Assembly: GCF_900078365.1 (NCBI RefSeq)
Contig: NZ_LT598653.1
Span: forward strand, 2,418,001 to 2,482,000
Direction: 5' to 3'
Length of the DNA: 64,000 bases
Source: an uncultured Sphingopyxis sp.
GTDB lineage: Bacteria > Pseudomonadota > Alphaproteobacteria > Sphingomonadales > Sphingomonadaceae
Position 1 is the stretch's first letter, and each line of letters opens with the position of its first letter. Shown here piece by piece: positions 41,923 through 50,696 of this stretch. The notes under the pieces are model-generated. The model did not search any database. It had not been told where the DNA came from and saw only the letters and a list, made by a program, of their open reading frames with translations. A program made the position numbers and the translations under genes.

Positions 41923-42360
41923 ATGATCATCTTGCCGATCAGCCTGACGATCGCCGCCGGAGCGGCGCTGCTCAACCTGTGGCTCGCGCTCCGCGTCGGC
42001 CGCGTGCGGACGAAGGAAAAGGTCTTCATCGGCGACGGCGGCAACGATCTCCTCACCCGGCGGATGCGCGCGCACAGCAATTTCGTCGAAAACACCGCCT
42101 TCGTACTGATCCTGCTCGCGCTCGTCGAATTGGGCCTCGGCTCGTCGATGTGGCTGTGGGGCGTCGGCGCGCTCTATCTCGTCGCGCGCATCCTGCACGC
42201 ACTCGGCATGGACGGGATGTTGTGGGGCCGCATGGTCGGCACGATCGTCACCATGCTCACCCAGCTCGGCCTCGCGCTCGGTGCGCTCGCGATCGTCTAT
42301 CTGACCCCGACCGGCGTGACGACGACCGCGATCGAAACGGTCGCGGCAACGCCGCGCTGA
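41923..42360 (+). CDS. MAPEG family membrane protein
   Basis: The 145-aa four-helix membrane protein is of the MAPEG (eicosanoid/glutathione metabolism) superfamily. The marker block is LTRRMRAHSNFVENTAFVLILLALVE, followed by GxxxxVARILHALGM. Bacterial members often act as glutathione transferases. The ATG at 41923 follows GAGGGGGA. Confidence 0.88.
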   Translation: MIILPISLTIAAGAALLNLWLALRVGRVRTKEKVFIGDGGNDLLTRRMRAHSNFVENTAFVLILLALVELGLGSSMWLWGVGALYLVARILHALGMDGMLWGRMVGTIVTMLTQLGLALGALAIVYLTPTGVTTTAIETVAATPR

Positions 42361-42363
42361 CTC

Positions 42364-42503
42364 TCCCCTCCCGCTTGCGGGAGGGGGTGGTCAGAGTCAC
42401 GTGCCTCTGACCACGGGTGGGCAGCGACCTAGCATTGGCCCACCCCGCTGCGACTAGCGAGCAAGCTCGCAAGTCTCGCTGCCCCTCCCGCTTGCGGGAG
42501 GGG
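42364..42503. repeat. Composite inverted repeat, CCCTCCCGC...GCGGGAGGG family
   Basis: The outer hairpins CCCCTCCCGCTTGCGGGAGG and CCCCTCCCGCTTGCGGGAGG enclose GTGGTCAGAG...CTCTGACCAC and GGTGGGCAGC/GGCCCACC pairs. It lies between the convergent MAPEG and MBL genes. The family is shared with 28434-28613 and 45670-45772. Confidence 0.85.
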
Positions 42504-42506
42504 TGC

Positions 42507-43187
42507 TTATGTCGTCCCCAAAGCCATATCGCTCACGAACGGGTTGGTCCGCCGTTCGTGCGCGAAATTGCTGTGCGCGCCGTGCCCGGGCAGAAAGGTC
42601 GTATCGCCGCCAAGCGGCCACAATTTCCGCGTGATCGAATCGAGCAATTGCTGGTGATTGCCGCGCGGAAAATCGGTGCGTCCGATCGATCCCTGAAAGA
42701 TCACGTCGCCGACGATCGCGAGCTTCGACGGCGCATGGTGAAAGACGACGTGCCCCGGCGTGTGCCCCGGACAGTGGATGACGTCGATCGCGAGATCGCC
42801 GACCGTCACCCTGTCGCCATCGACCAGCCAGCGGTCGGGCTCGAACGGCTCGCCGACCATGCCGAAGCGCGCGCCATCCTCGGCGAAACGCTCGATCCAG
42901 AAGAGGTCGTCCTCGTGCGGCCCCTCGATCGGCACGCCTAGTTCCTTGGCGAGCATCCCGGCCTGCCCGCAATGATCCATATGGCCGTGAGTGACGAGGA
43001 TCTTCTCGACCTCCACCCCCGTCTGCCGCACCGCTTCCTTCAGCTTGGGCAGGTCGCCGCCGGGATCGACGAACGCCGCCTTGTTGGTCGCGGTACACCA
43101 CAGCAAGGTGCAATTCTGCTGAAAGGCGGTGACCGGCACGATCGCCGCGCGCATCGGGGGATTGGCGGGAGGATTGGGATCATTCAT
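42507..43187 (-). CDS. MBL-fold metallo-hydrolase (glyoxalase II-like)
   Basis: The 226-aa protein has the metallo-beta-lactamase fold. Metal ligands: THGHMDHCGQAG, CPGHTPGHVVF, VGDVIFQGSIGRTDFP, and LPGHGAHSNFAHER. The GSIGRTDFPRGN block is typical of YcbL-type glyoxalase II-like enzymes, which hydrolyse thioesters such as S-lactoylglutathione. The ATG at 43187 (MNDPNPPANPP) is used. Confidence 0.92.
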   Translation of the reverse strand: MNDPNPPANPPMRAAIVPVTAFQQNCTLLWCTATNKAAFVDPGGDLPKLKEAVRQTGVEVEKILVTHGHMDHCGQAGMLAKELGVPIEGPHEDDLFWIERFAEDGARFGMVGEPFEPDRWLVDGDRVTVGDLAIDVIHCPGHTPGHVVFHHAPSKLAIVGDVIFQGSIGRTDFPRGNHQQLLDSITRKLWPLGGDTTFLPGHGAHSNFAHERRTNPFVSDMALGTT

Positions 43188-43279
43188 GGCGCTCGATGTG
43201 GGGAAAAGCGGCGGCAATGGCAAGGGCGCGGCTGGATGACAGGGCGGCTTTCGGCCGGGAGCGGACCCGTCTCCTTGTT

Positions 43280-43413
43280 AAGCCCCTCCCCTTCAGGGGA
43301 GGGGCAACGCAGACTTGGCAGCTTGCTGCCTAGTCGCAGTGGGGTGGGGGTTATCGGCCTTGCGCAAGGCCGATAGCCCCCACCCCAACCCCTCCCCTGA
43401 AGGGGAGGGGCTT
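43280..43413. repeat. Composite inverted repeat, AAGCCCCTCCCCTTCAGGGG family
   Basis: The outer hairpins AAGCCCCTCCCCTTCAGGGG and its complement enclose GGGGGTTATCGGCC/GGCCGATAGCCCCC around TTGCGCAA. The same family forms the long arms at 50771-50961 and 53906-54096. The rest of the 43188-43460 gap holds only flank sequence shared with other repeats. Confidence 0.88.
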
Positions 43414-43460
43414 GATGGATCGCAACGGCAGCTCTCCACTCCAAAGCCGAACGCTCCCCC

Positions 43461-44018
43461 TCAACGCAGCGTCATCATATCGCCTTCGACACTCACCGCA
43501 TCGAGCTTCGCCAGAAAACTCTGCCCCAGCAGCGAGACGCCCATGTCGGCATCGACCACCGCCGCCGGCACCTGCCGCACCTCGATCCCCTCGACCACGA
43601 TGCTGTCCAGCGTCACCGTGCGCATCGGCACGTCGCCGCCCGCGGTGCGCGCCATACCGCCGATCGGCAGGCTGTCGACGTCCATCCCGATCGCCTCGGC
43701 ATCGCGGCGCGTCAGCGCGACGATCGACGCGCCGCTGTCGACCATCATGCGGATATGGGTGCCGTCGACTTCGGTGTCGGCATAGAAATGCGAGTCGCCC
43801 GACCGGCCGAGGCGCACTTCGCCGCCCGCCGCTGCCGGAGCGGAAGCCGACGACCAACCGCCACGCCTGCTCCGCTGCGTCGTCCAATTGCCGCCGCCCG
43901 GCGTCTCCGCCGTCGCCCGCGCACCGTCGCCATCGCCCGTCGAGCGGCCGGCGACGCTCGCCACGCCGACCGACACCGCCGTGATGGCGACCGCCAAGCC
44001 AAGAAACCGCCCGATCAT
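43461..44018 (-). CDS. Retropepsin-like aspartic protease, membrane anchored
   Basis: The 185-aa protein has an N-terminal hydrophobic anchor (MIGRFLGLAVAITAVSVGVASVAG), a linker, and a clan AA aspartic protease domain. The active-site motif is MMVDSGASIVALT (DSG in place of DTG) and MGVSLLGQSFLAKLDAV is the second-strand motif. This matches the TIGR02281-type family of proteobacterial periplasmic proteases. It would act as a dimer. Confidence 0.88.
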   Translation of the reverse strand: MIGRFLGLAVAITAVSVGVASVAGRSTGDGDGARATAETPGGGNWTTQRSRRGGWSSASAPAAAGGEVRLGRSGDSHFYADTEVDGTHIRMMVDSGASIVALTRRDAEAIGMDVDSLPIGGMARTAGGDVPMRTVTLDSIVVEGIEVRQVPAAVVDADMGVSLLGQSFLAKLDAVSVEGDMMTLR

Positions 44019-44164
44019 GGGCGCGCTTGTCGCAGATATGGGTTGGGGATTGGTTAAGCGGAGTCCTGACGCCATCCTGTCATAAATCGGCCTCTTGGCC
44101 GAAGTCGGAACACCAATCGGGATGTGCCTGAAGCTTGGTCCTCTTTGCCCCAAACGAGCCGCTT

Positions 44165-44245
44165 GCTCCCGCGAAGGCGGGAGCCCATCTCCGGTCGGCG
44201 TCCATTCAAACCGGCAGGAGATGGGTCCCCGCCTTCGCGGGGACA
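44165..44245. repeat. Inverted repeat, CTCCCGCGAAGGCGGGAG variant
   Basis: Left arm GCTCCCGCGAAGGCGGGAGC and right arm TCCCCGCCTTCGCGGGGA, with CCCATCTCC/GGAGATGGG in between. It is a diverged member of the CGAAGGCG repeat families. Confidence 0.75.
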
Positions 44246-44253
44246 CACATGCT

Positions 44254-44844
44254 TCATTCATTCGGTCGCGCCTGGGATTGCTCGATGAAGGCACGCCACA
44301 CCGGCGCGCCGCCGCGGATGCTGTACGCGATCCGCGTACAGGCATAGGGGCGTCCTGGCCGGTTGTCGGCCTCGACGGCGGTCCGGGGCCATGCCGGATC
44401 GGCCTGCGCCGACCAACAGACCAGCGCCTCGGCCTCCTGCCCAGCCTCGATCGCCGCGCGCTCGTCGGCGCTCATCGACGCGGGTGCGCTCCAGCCGAAA
44501 ATGGCGCGATGCGGGAACTCCTTCGAGAAGAGCGCAGGCCGGAACGGGCTGTCGCGGTCCTCGAGCAGGCGCCTCACGCGCTCGCGATCGGCGGCGGCGA
44601 GCCACTTCCCGCCAAGCAACGGCCCCCACCGCGCCTCATCGCGCGAGCGCAGGGCCTCGGCGAGTTCGCTGGCGGCCGCCTCGAAGCGCGGCGTCCAGAC
44701 CGACTCCTTCGCCAGCGGTGCCAGCGCCGAGGCGGGCGCGCGCGCTTCCGGATGGACGGGCAAGAGCGAGGTCGGCGCCGCCCCGGCGGCGGCGGACAGA
44801 GCGAAAGCGGCGGCGAGCGCCGACGAGATCAGCAGGGCGCGCAT
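44254..44844 (-). CDS. Exported protein of unknown function
   Basis: The 196-aa protein has a signal peptide (MRALLISSALAAAFALSAAAGAAP) and an unrecognised domain with WTPRFEAAASELAEALRSRD, IFGWSAPASMSADER and ACTRIAYSIRGGAPVWRAFI. Two cysteines in the mature part could form a disulfide. The ATG at 44844 is seven bases after AAGGA; two upstream in-frame ATGs (44850, 44868) are less well placed. Confidence 0.7.
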   Translation of the reverse strand: MRALLISSALAAAFALSAAAGAAPTSLLPVHPEARAPASALAPLAKESVWTPRFEAAASELAEALRSRDEARWGPLLGGKWLAAADRERVRRLLEDRDSPFRPALFSKEFPHRAIFGWSAPASMSADERAAIEAGQEAEALVCWSAQADPAWPRTAVEADNRPGRPYACTRIAYSIRGGAPVWRAFIEQSQARPNE

Positions 44845-44908
44845 CGGCATATCCTTCTGTTTCGTCATGCAAGAATGACCATCTTCTAGCAACAAAGGGC
44901 TGCACCTG

Positions 44909-45634
44909 TCATGAACCGGCGGCGAGCCCCTCGCGCATCCATGCGGGCGCTGCCGCTGGGTCGATATCCTCCACCCGCCGATGCTCGACCGACCAGCCGA
45001 GTTCGGGATAGGCGATCATTTGCCGCTTTTCATCGGCCTCGGCGATCGGCACGACGACGATCCGCCGGTTGACCTTCTGCCGCCAGTTCATCCGCGCGGT
45101 ATTTTCCTGCCCGACGTAACAGCCCTTGGTGAAGCTGACCCCGTTCAGTTCGGCGGCATTGCATTCGAGCCACAGCGTCGCTCCGTCGCCGAATTCGGCG
45201 CGGCCCTCGGCGACGCCCAGCGCCAGCCGGTGCGCGCGCCATGCAGCGTCGGCGCCCTCGCCTTCATCCGCCGGCGCCAGCCAGCGCTGGCCGAGCCCGG
45301 CCAGCCGCGGATCGACGACGCCAAGGTCCCCCGCGGGCGCCCAATGCACCGCCAACTCGGGCTCCAATGCGATCGTGATCGCGCGGCGCAGGCGATAGAG
45401 CGTCAGCCGCTTGACGAGATCATCCGCCGCCTCGCGCTCGCAGTCGATCAGCACGTCCGCTTCGTCCGCCCAGATCAGGAAGTCGAACAGCGCCTTGCCC
45501 TGCGCGGTGAGCAGCGCCGCCCACACCGGCAAATTCCCCGACGTGTCGTTGGTGACGAGCCCTTGCAGGAAACCACGGACATCCTCCCCTGACAGACGGA
45601 CGAGGGCACGGTCGTTGAGGGTGGTATTGGGCAT
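44909..45634 (-). CDS. ygfZ: YgfZ/CAF17-like folate-binding protein
   Basis: The 241-aa protein belongs to the YgfZ/GcvT family that supports iron-sulfur cluster assembly with folate. The diagnostic motif KGCYVGQE is present (TKGCYVGQENTARM). It is shorter than E. coli YgfZ (326 aa) but normal for alphaproteobacteria. The ATG at 45634 gives MPNTTLNDRALVRLSGED; one at 45646 is an alternative. Confidence 0.93.
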   Translation of the reverse strand: MPNTTLNDRALVRLSGEDVRGFLQGLVTNDTSGNLPVWAALLTAQGKALFDFLIWADEADVLIDCEREAADDLVKRLTLYRLRRAITIALEPELAVHWAPAGDLGVVDPRLAGLGQRWLAPADEGEGADAAWRAHRLALGVAEGRAEFGDGATLWLECNAAELNGVSFTKGCYVGQENTARMNWRQKVNRRIVVVPIAEADEKRQMIAYPELGWSVEHRRVEDIDPAAAPAWMREGLAAGS

Positions 45635-45669
45635 GGATCGGGACATAGGGCCGCGAGCCGACGACTTAA

Positions 45670-45772
45670 AGCCCCTCCCGCTTGCGGGAGGGGTTGGGGT
45701 GGGCAGCAACATCCGCTAAGCGCGCGATGGACTCGCCCACCCCCGGCCCCTCCCGCAAGCGGGAGGGGGGAG
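45670..45772. repeat. Composite inverted repeat before pyrC
   Basis: Outer hairpins GCCCCTCCCGCTTGCGGGAG and CCCCTCCCGCAAGCGGGAGG; inner GGGGTGGGC/GCCCACCCC pair. The right arm runs into GGGGGGAGA directly before pyrC and probably supplies its ribosome-binding site. Confidence 0.88.
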
Positions 45773-45778
45773 ACTTTA

Positions 45779-46801
45779 ATGACCGACCGCCTGACGATCC
45801 GCCGCCCCGACGACTGGCACGTCCATCTGCGCGACGGCGCGATGCTCGAACATGTCGCGCCATATACCGCGCGCCAGTTCGCGCGCGCGATCGTCATGCC
45901 GAACCTCTCGCCCCCGGTGACCACCGCCGCGGAAGGCCGCGCCTATCGCGACCGCATCAATGCCGCCGTGCCCGCCGGGCTCGATTTCATGCCGCTGATC
46001 GTCGCCTATCTCACCGACCACAGCAGCGCCGACGAAATGGCGCGCGGCCATGCCGAGGGCGTCTTCACCGCCGCCAAACTCTATCCCGCGCACGCGACCA
46101 CCGGCAGCGCGCACGGAGTCACCGACGTCGCGAACATCATGGCCGTGCTGGAAAAGATGCAGGAGATCGGCATGCCGCTCCTGATCCATGGCGAGGTCAC
46201 CGACACGCACGTCGACGTATTCGACCGCGAGGCGGTGTTCATCGAACGCACGCTCGCACCGCTCGTCCGCGCGCTGCCCGCGCTCAAGATCGTCTTCGAG
46301 CATATAACGACGGCGGAGGCCGCGCAGTTCGTCGCCGACGCCCCCGCCAACGTCGCCGCGACGATCACCCCGCAGCACCTTCATATCAACCGCAACGCGA
46401 TGCTCGTCGGCGGCATCCGCCCGCACGCCTATTGCCTGCCGGTGGCGAAGCGCGAGCATCACCGGCTCGCGGTGCGGGCAGCCGCGACCTCGGGCTCGCC
46501 CAAATATTTCCTCGGCACCGACAGCGCCCCGCACGCCGTCCATACCAAGGAAGCCTCCTGCGGCTGCGCGGGCATCTTCAACGCCCCCTATGCGCTCGAA
46601 TCCTATATCCAGGCCTTCGACGAGGATGGCGCGCTGGCCCATTTCGAAGGCTTCGCCAGCGAACACGGCCCGCGCTTCTATGGCCTGCCGCTCAATGAAG
46701 GCACCGTCACGCTCGAACGCGCCGAGACGCTCGTCCCCGACCGCATCGGCGACGTCGTCCCCTTCCACGCCGGCGAAACGCTGGGCTGGCGGCTGGTCTG
46801 A
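45779..46801 (+). CDS. pyrC: Dihydroorotase
   Basis: The 340-aa zinc enzyme closes carbamoyl-aspartate to dihydroorotate. It is the E. coli PyrC type: DDWHVHLRDGAML with the first two histidines, KLYPAHATT with the lysine that is carbamylated, LIHGEVTD, ITPQHLHINRNAM, and the catalytic aspartate in FLGTDSAPHA. The ATG is 45779, with GGAGGGGGGAGA six to seventeen bases upstream. Confidence 0.97.
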   Translation: MTDRLTIRRPDDWHVHLRDGAMLEHVAPYTARQFARAIVMPNLSPPVTTAAEGRAYRDRINAAVPAGLDFMPLIVAYLTDHSSADEMARGHAEGVFTAAKLYPAHATTGSAHGVTDVANIMAVLEKMQEIGMPLLIHGEVTDTHVDVFDREAVFIERTLAPLVRALPALKIVFEHITTAEAAQFVADAPANVAATITPQHLHINRNAMLVGGIRPHAYCLPVAKREHHRLAVRAAATSGSPKYFLGTDSAPHAVHTKEASCGCAGIFNAPYALESYIQAFDEDGALAHFEGFASEHGPRFYGLPLNEGTVTLERAETLVPDRIGDVVPFHAGETLGWRLV

Positions 46802-46872
46802 ATCGCCGCCCCGGTGGGGGTCGCTATCGGTTTACGCATCGTCGGAGAAAGCGTGATCTTTTATAATTATAT

Positions 46873-46950
46873 CGTCATCCCGGCGAAGGCCGGGATCCCG
46901 CCGGTGCGTCATTCCGAGAAGGCGAGATCCCGGCCTTCGCCGGGATGACG
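46873..46950. repeat. Inverted repeat, CGTCATCCCGGCGAAGGCCGGGATC family
   Basis: Copy of the family at 29782-29859, between convergent pyrC and rarD. A half element of the GTCGCCCCCGCG family (CCCCCGCCTGCGCGGGGGCG) follows at about 47003-47026. Confidence 0.9.
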
Positions 46951-47030
46951 GGGAAGGATGAAAGGACGTTTCAGTCTGTCCGATCGCTTGAAACCGCCGA
47001 CAGCCCCCGCCTGCGCGGGGGCGACGGTGA

Positions 47031-47948
47031 TCAAGCCACCTCGATCATCCGCTCGGCGCGCATCTTGCGCAGCATGGCGAAGCTGCGCGCATCGATGCCG
47101 CCCTCGGCGTTGAGGAAGCAGGCGAGCTGCGCGGGCTTGAGCGGCTCGGCGAAGACGAACAGGCTGAGCAGGAACTGGAGCGTCGGCGCGAGATACTGGA
47201 CGAAGCCGAGCGCCGCATAGCTCATCCGCCGCGCCGCCGTCGCAAAGAGCAGCAGCGGCACCGCGGTCACGACGCCGCCGGCCATCAGCAGCAGGCTGAT
47301 CGACATGTCCGATCCGAACCCGCGCCCGTCGCCCGCCCACAGATACCAGGCGGCGACGCCGAGCGACGGCAGGAGCAGCAGCGTCGTCTCGACCGAAAGC
47401 CCCGGAAGCGACCCCACCGGCACCACCTTGCGGATCAGGCCATAGATGCCGAACGAAAAAGCGAGCGTCAGGCTGATCCACAGCGTGTCGAGCGCGCCCG
47501 CGAGCAGGATCGCGACCCCGACGCCCGCGATCGCCACCGCCAGCAATTGCAGCTTCGACAATCGCTCGCCGAGAAAGATCATCCCCAGCATCACATTGAC
47601 GAGCGGATTGAGATAATAGCCGAGGCTCGCCGCGAGCACATGGTCGGTGAAGATCGCATAGATATAGACGAGCCAGTTGACCGCGATCAGCAGCGAACTC
47701 GCAAGCAGCAGCCGCAGCGTCCGCCAGTCCTTCAGCGCCGCCATATATTCACCGATCTGCCGCCGGAAGACCATGATCAGGAAACAGAGCGGCAGCGACC
47801 AGATGATCCGCTGCGCCAACACCTCGACCGGCGGCACGCTCGCGATCAGCTTGAAGAAGAGCGGAACGAAGCCCCAGATGCCATAGGCCGCGATCGCATA
47901 GGGCAGCCCGCCCTGATGGCTCCCCGCGGGGGCCGGTGTCTGTGCCAT
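47031..47948 (-). CDS. rarD: EamA-family transporter RarD
   Basis: The 305-aa ten-helix permease of the drug/metabolite superfamily is RarD type, shown by GLPYAIAAYGIWGFVPLFFKLI at the start, VEVLAQRIIWSLP, and NWLVYIYAIFTDHVLAASLGYYLNPLVNVMLG. RarD proteins are linked to amino-acid or drug efflux without a fixed substrate. The ATG at 47948 lies 20 bp after the small membrane gene 47969-48190, so the two may form an operon. Confidence 0.94.
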   Translation of the reverse strand: MAQTPAPAGSHQGGLPYAIAAYGIWGFVPLFFKLIASVPPVEVLAQRIIWSLPLCFLIMVFRRQIGEYMAALKDWRTLRLLLASSLLIAVNWLVYIYAIFTDHVLAASLGYYLNPLVNVMLGMIFLGERLSKLQLLAVAIAGVGVAILLAGALDTLWISLTLAFSFGIYGLIRKVVPVGSLPGLSVETTLLLLPSLGVAAWYLWAGDGRGFGSDMSISLLLMAGGVVTAVPLLLFATAARRMSYAALGFVQYLAPTLQFLLSLFVFAEPLKPAQLACFLNAEGGIDARSFAMLRKMRAERMIEVA

Positions 47949-47968
47949 GGCTTCGAACTTCTAAGGGG

Positions 47969-48190
47969 TCAAATGATGCCGCCGCCGAGCATCAGGCGGA
48001 TGACGCCGATGACGATGACGACGATATTGAGGTTGCGCCCGCTCGTCCTGTCCGACATCGCGCCGAGCGCGAGCCCGATGACGGCGAAGGGGATGATCAC
48101 CCAATTCGCCCAGCCAAGCAGCGGAATGAACGCGAAAACGGCCAGAACCAGGGCGATGACGCCGATGATGAGCGATCCGATGTTGAGCAT
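47969..48190 (-). CDS. Small two-helix membrane protein
   Basis: The 73-aa protein MLNIGSLIIGVIALVLAVFA... has two hydrophobic helices separated by a short loop, with GAMSDRTSGRNLNIVVIVIG between and IRLMLGGGII at the end. Similar short proteins occur widely and have no known role. The ATG at 48190 was chosen; the frame upstream to 48337 is not hydrophobic. Confidence 0.7.
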   Translation of the reverse strand: MLNIGSLIIGVIALVLAVFAFIPLLGWANWVIIPFAVIGLALGAMSDRTSGRNLNIVVIVIGVIRLMLGGGII

Positions 48191-48372
48191 GACGCCGGTT
48201 CTCGCACGCCGCCCGCGATGCGGCAAGACCCTTTCGGTTCGTCGATGGATGCACTCGGTTCGTCTTGTTGCCTTGGGTTCATGCAACGCGATCGGGAGCA
48301 GGCTCGTTTTCTTCTCGAAGCGCCCGGTCCTGTCCAAGGGACGGAGTCGCGGAACCAGGAAAGGACTTTAAT

Positions 48373-48771
48373 ATGCGTATCCTCACCAAAGGCCTGATGG
48401 GCGCGTTCGTCGCCGCCAGCGTCCTTGGCACCACCCCGCTCCACGCCGGCGTGACGACCCCCGCCAAGGCGCCGGGCTATCATGAATTCGAACAGGCGTC
48501 GGACTTCTATCGCAAGCGCAAGGACCGCCGCCATTATTCGCGTGACGAGCGCATCGGACGCGACACGCGCATCTGGCGCGGCAACGATGGCCGTTATCGC
48601 TGCAAGAAGGACAATGGCACCACCGGCCTGCTGATCGGCGGCGCGGTGGGCGGCCTCGCCGGCCACGAAATCGCGGGCAGCGGCGACAAGCTGCTCGGCA
48701 CGGTGCTCGGCGCCGCGGGCGGCGCGCTGCTCGGCCGCGAGATCGACCGCGACAAATATCGCTGCCGCTAA
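48373..48771 (+). CDS. Glycine-zipper 2TM-domain envelope protein
   Basis: The 132-aa protein has a signal peptide (ending PLHA), a basic middle part (FYRKRKDRRHYSRDERIGRD) and a glycine-zipper segment TGLLIGGAVGGLAGHEIAGS...TVLGAAGGALLGREIDR. This is the 2TM/Rick-17-kDa-antigen type of envelope protein; no lipobox is evident. The ATG at 48373 follows GGAAAGGAC. A GC hairpin (GCCGGC/GCCGGC) follows at about 48830-48850. Confidence 0.82.
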   Translation: MRILTKGLMGAFVAASVLGTTPLHAGVTTPAKAPGYHEFEQASDFYRKRKDRRHYSRDERIGRDTRIWRGNDGRYRCKKDNGTTGLLIGGAVGGLAGHEIAGSGDKLLGTVLGAAGGALLGREIDRDKYRCR

Positions 48772-48933
48772 CGGAAACCGTCTCGCGCGCGGGTTCGAGA
48801 CCCCTCCAGTCCGCGCACGCTGATGGCGAGGGCGCCGGCTAACGCCGGCGTCCTCAAGCGTATGCGCGCTTGCCGCGCGCCGCCTCTTGCCGCAGAAGCG
48901 TCACCCCGACGCTCCGCGGAAGAGAGGATTGCC

Positions 48934-49485
48934 ATGCTCAACGGACCCCTGCTCGTCACCGAGCGCCTGATCCTGCGGCCGCCCGCGACCGAGGATTTCG
49001 ACGCCTTCGCCGCGATGTGCGCCGAGGAGGAGACGATGCGCTTCATCGGCGGCGCGTGCCCGCGCTCGGCGGCGTGGCGGCAATGGTGTACGCTCGCGGG
49101 TGCTTGGCATATCCGCGGCTTTTCGATGTTCTCGGTGATCGAGCGCGCGACCGGTGAATGGGTCGGCCGCCTCGGCCCATGGGAGCCCGATGGCTGGCCC
49201 GCGCCCGAGGTCGGCTATGGCGTCAGCGCCAGGTTCGCCGGCAAGGGCTATGCCTTCGAAGGCGCGGTCGCCGCCTGCGATTTCGCGGTCGAATTCCTGA
49301 AATGGCCCGAGCTGACGCACTGCATCGACCCCGCCAACACGCGCTCGCAGGCGCTGGCGAAACGCCTCGGCGCGACGAACAGCGGCCCGGCCCGCCTCCC
49401 CGCGCCGTTCGAGGATGCCCCCGTCGATGCCTGGACGCAAAGCGCCGACGCGTGGCGCAACAAGCGCAAAACCTTCCGTCCCTGA
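48934..49485 (+). CDS. GNAT-family N-acetyltransferase
   Basis: The 183-aa protein has the RimJ/RimL-like GNAT layout: TERLILRPPATEDFDAFAAM at the N-terminus, GWPAPEVGYGVSARFAGKGYAFEGA with the acetyl-CoA loop, and HCIDPANTRSQALAKRLGA. The substrate (ribosomal N-terminus, amino sugar or antibiotic) is unknown. The ATG at 48934 follows AGAGAGGA. Confidence 0.9.
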   Translation: MLNGPLLVTERLILRPPATEDFDAFAAMCAEEETMRFIGGACPRSAAWRQWCTLAGAWHIRGFSMFSVIERATGEWVGRLGPWEPDGWPAPEVGYGVSARFAGKGYAFEGAVAACDFAVEFLKWPELTHCIDPANTRSQALAKRLGATNSGPARLPAPFEDAPVDAWTQSADAWRNKRKTFRP

Positions 49486-49617
49486 GCGCCAAATGCGCAA
49501 AAGCGTCTCGCTCCGAGACAGTTTTCGCCCAACAAACCCCTCGCGATTAACGCATTTTCTTTGCCCCTTTTTAACCAGGATCGGGCATTCGGGGAAAAGA
49601 TTAAGGGAGTGTTAGCG

Positions 49618-50367
49618 ATGATCTTGCGCGGAAAATGGCTGATTGCCGGTTTGCTGGTCGCGGCGGCGCCGCTCGGCGGCTGCCGCGACAACCCCGACGC
49701 CAAGGCCGATCTCGCTCCGCTCGACGACGGGCTGACCAACGCCGACCCGGCGATCAAGGGCTCGCTCGAAGACAAGATCATGGTCGATCCCGCGCTCGCC
49801 GGCCAGGCGAACCGCAACGCCGTCGGCCCCGGCAACCGGCCGATCGACGGCGGCGTCCCCGGTGTCCGGAGCGGCAAGGCCGCGACGGCCGCCGAAGCCG
49901 CCGCGGCGCTCAAGGCCGGCAAGCTGCTGACCGCACCGAGAGCCTTGCCCATGGAGGCCGGCTGCGACGGCTGCGAGGCAAAGGCGCGCCCCGTCACCAT
50001 CGGCGCCCTCGCGCGCGAACAGCAAAAGGGCGCCTGCGACGCCAAGCTCACCTACAGCAACGCCTGGGCGAACCGCCTGCCCGCCGCGTTCAAAGTCTAT
50101 CCGCGCGCAACGCTGCGCGAGGCGGCCGGGATCGCGGGCGGCAAATGCAATATCCGCGTCGTCAATTTCCAGACCGCCGCCTCGATGCAGGCGGTGCTCG
50201 ACTATTATCACACGATGGCGATCCGTGCCGGCTATACCAGCGACCACCGCGTCAACGGCAACGAGCATCTGCTCGGCGGCACCAAGGGCGATCTCGCCTA
50301 TGTGCTGATGATGCGCCGCGACGGCGGGATGACCGACGTCGATCTCGTCGCCTCGGGCGGCAAATAA
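49618..50367 (+). CDS. Lipoprotein of unknown function
   Basis: The 249-aa protein has a lipoprotein signal: MILRGKWLIAGLLVAAAPLGGC, with lipobox LGGC and cysteine at residue 22. The mature part has a low-complexity stretch (AAEAAAALKAGKLLTA), a CDGC pair, and a C-terminal domain with FKVYPRATLREAAG, DYYHTMAIRAGYTSDH and YVLMMRRDGGMTDVDLVASG. I do not recognise the family. The gene has a good Shine-Dalgarno (AAGGGAGTG) and its own terminator. Confidence 0.75.
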   Translation: MILRGKWLIAGLLVAAAPLGGCRDNPDAKADLAPLDDGLTNADPAIKGSLEDKIMVDPALAGQANRNAVGPGNRPIDGGVPGVRSGKAATAAEAAAALKAGKLLTAPRALPMEAGCDGCEAKARPVTIGALAREQQKGACDAKLTYSNAWANRLPAAFKVYPRATLREAAGIAGGKCNIRVVNFQTAASMQAVLDYYHTMAIRAGYTSDHRVNGNEHLLGGTKGDLAYVLMMRRDGGMTDVDLVASGGK

Positions 50368-50392
50368 GCCCCGCCCCGCGGGCATGAAAAAA

Positions 50393-50424
50393 GCCCCGGG
50401 GGAAAATATCCCCGGGGCCTTTTC
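50393..50424. terminator. Terminator between the lipoprotein and csbD-like genes
   Basis: GCCCCGGGG pairs with CCCCGGGGC around GAAAATAT, with A6 on the left and TTTT on the right, so it can serve both convergent genes. Confidence 0.88.
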
Positions 50425-50462
50425 GCGGGCTTGCGTGACGAGCAAGCCGTGCGGTCCGGCGG

Positions 50463-50645
50463 TCAGATCTTGTCGCCGAGCCCGCCCTGCACCTTGCCCT
50501 TCAGATTCTGGGCTTCGCCCTTGCGCTCCTGCGCCTCGCCTTCGGCGCGCAGCCGCTCGTTATCGGTCGCCTTGCCGGCCGCCTGCTTCGCATTGCCGGC
50601 GGCTTCGTTGGCGAGGCCTTTGGCTTTTTCGGTAAATTCACCCAT
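50463..50645 (-). CDS. CsbD-family stress protein
   Basis: The 60-aa hydrophilic protein MGEFTEKAKGLANEAAGNAK... has the KGxANEAxGxxKQAxGKAT pattern of CsbD, a small abundant stress protein family whose action is unknown. It is Lys/Glu/Ala-rich and probably mostly disordered or helical. An EcfG-type promoter lies 52-76 bp upstream, in line with general-stress control. Confidence 0.92.
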   Translation of the reverse strand: MGEFTEKAKGLANEAAGNAKQAAGKATDNERLRAEGEAQERKGEAQNLKGKVQGGLGDKI

Positions 50646-50696
50646 GGCGTATCTCCTTGGCTTTACAGAGGCGCGTAACGCGCCCCTCCCCCGGCC

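Noticed and set aside
48786..48805. GGGTTCGAGACCC resembling a tRNA T-arm
   Set aside because: No acceptor, D-arm or anticodon arm could be fitted around it on either strand, and no CCA end is in place.
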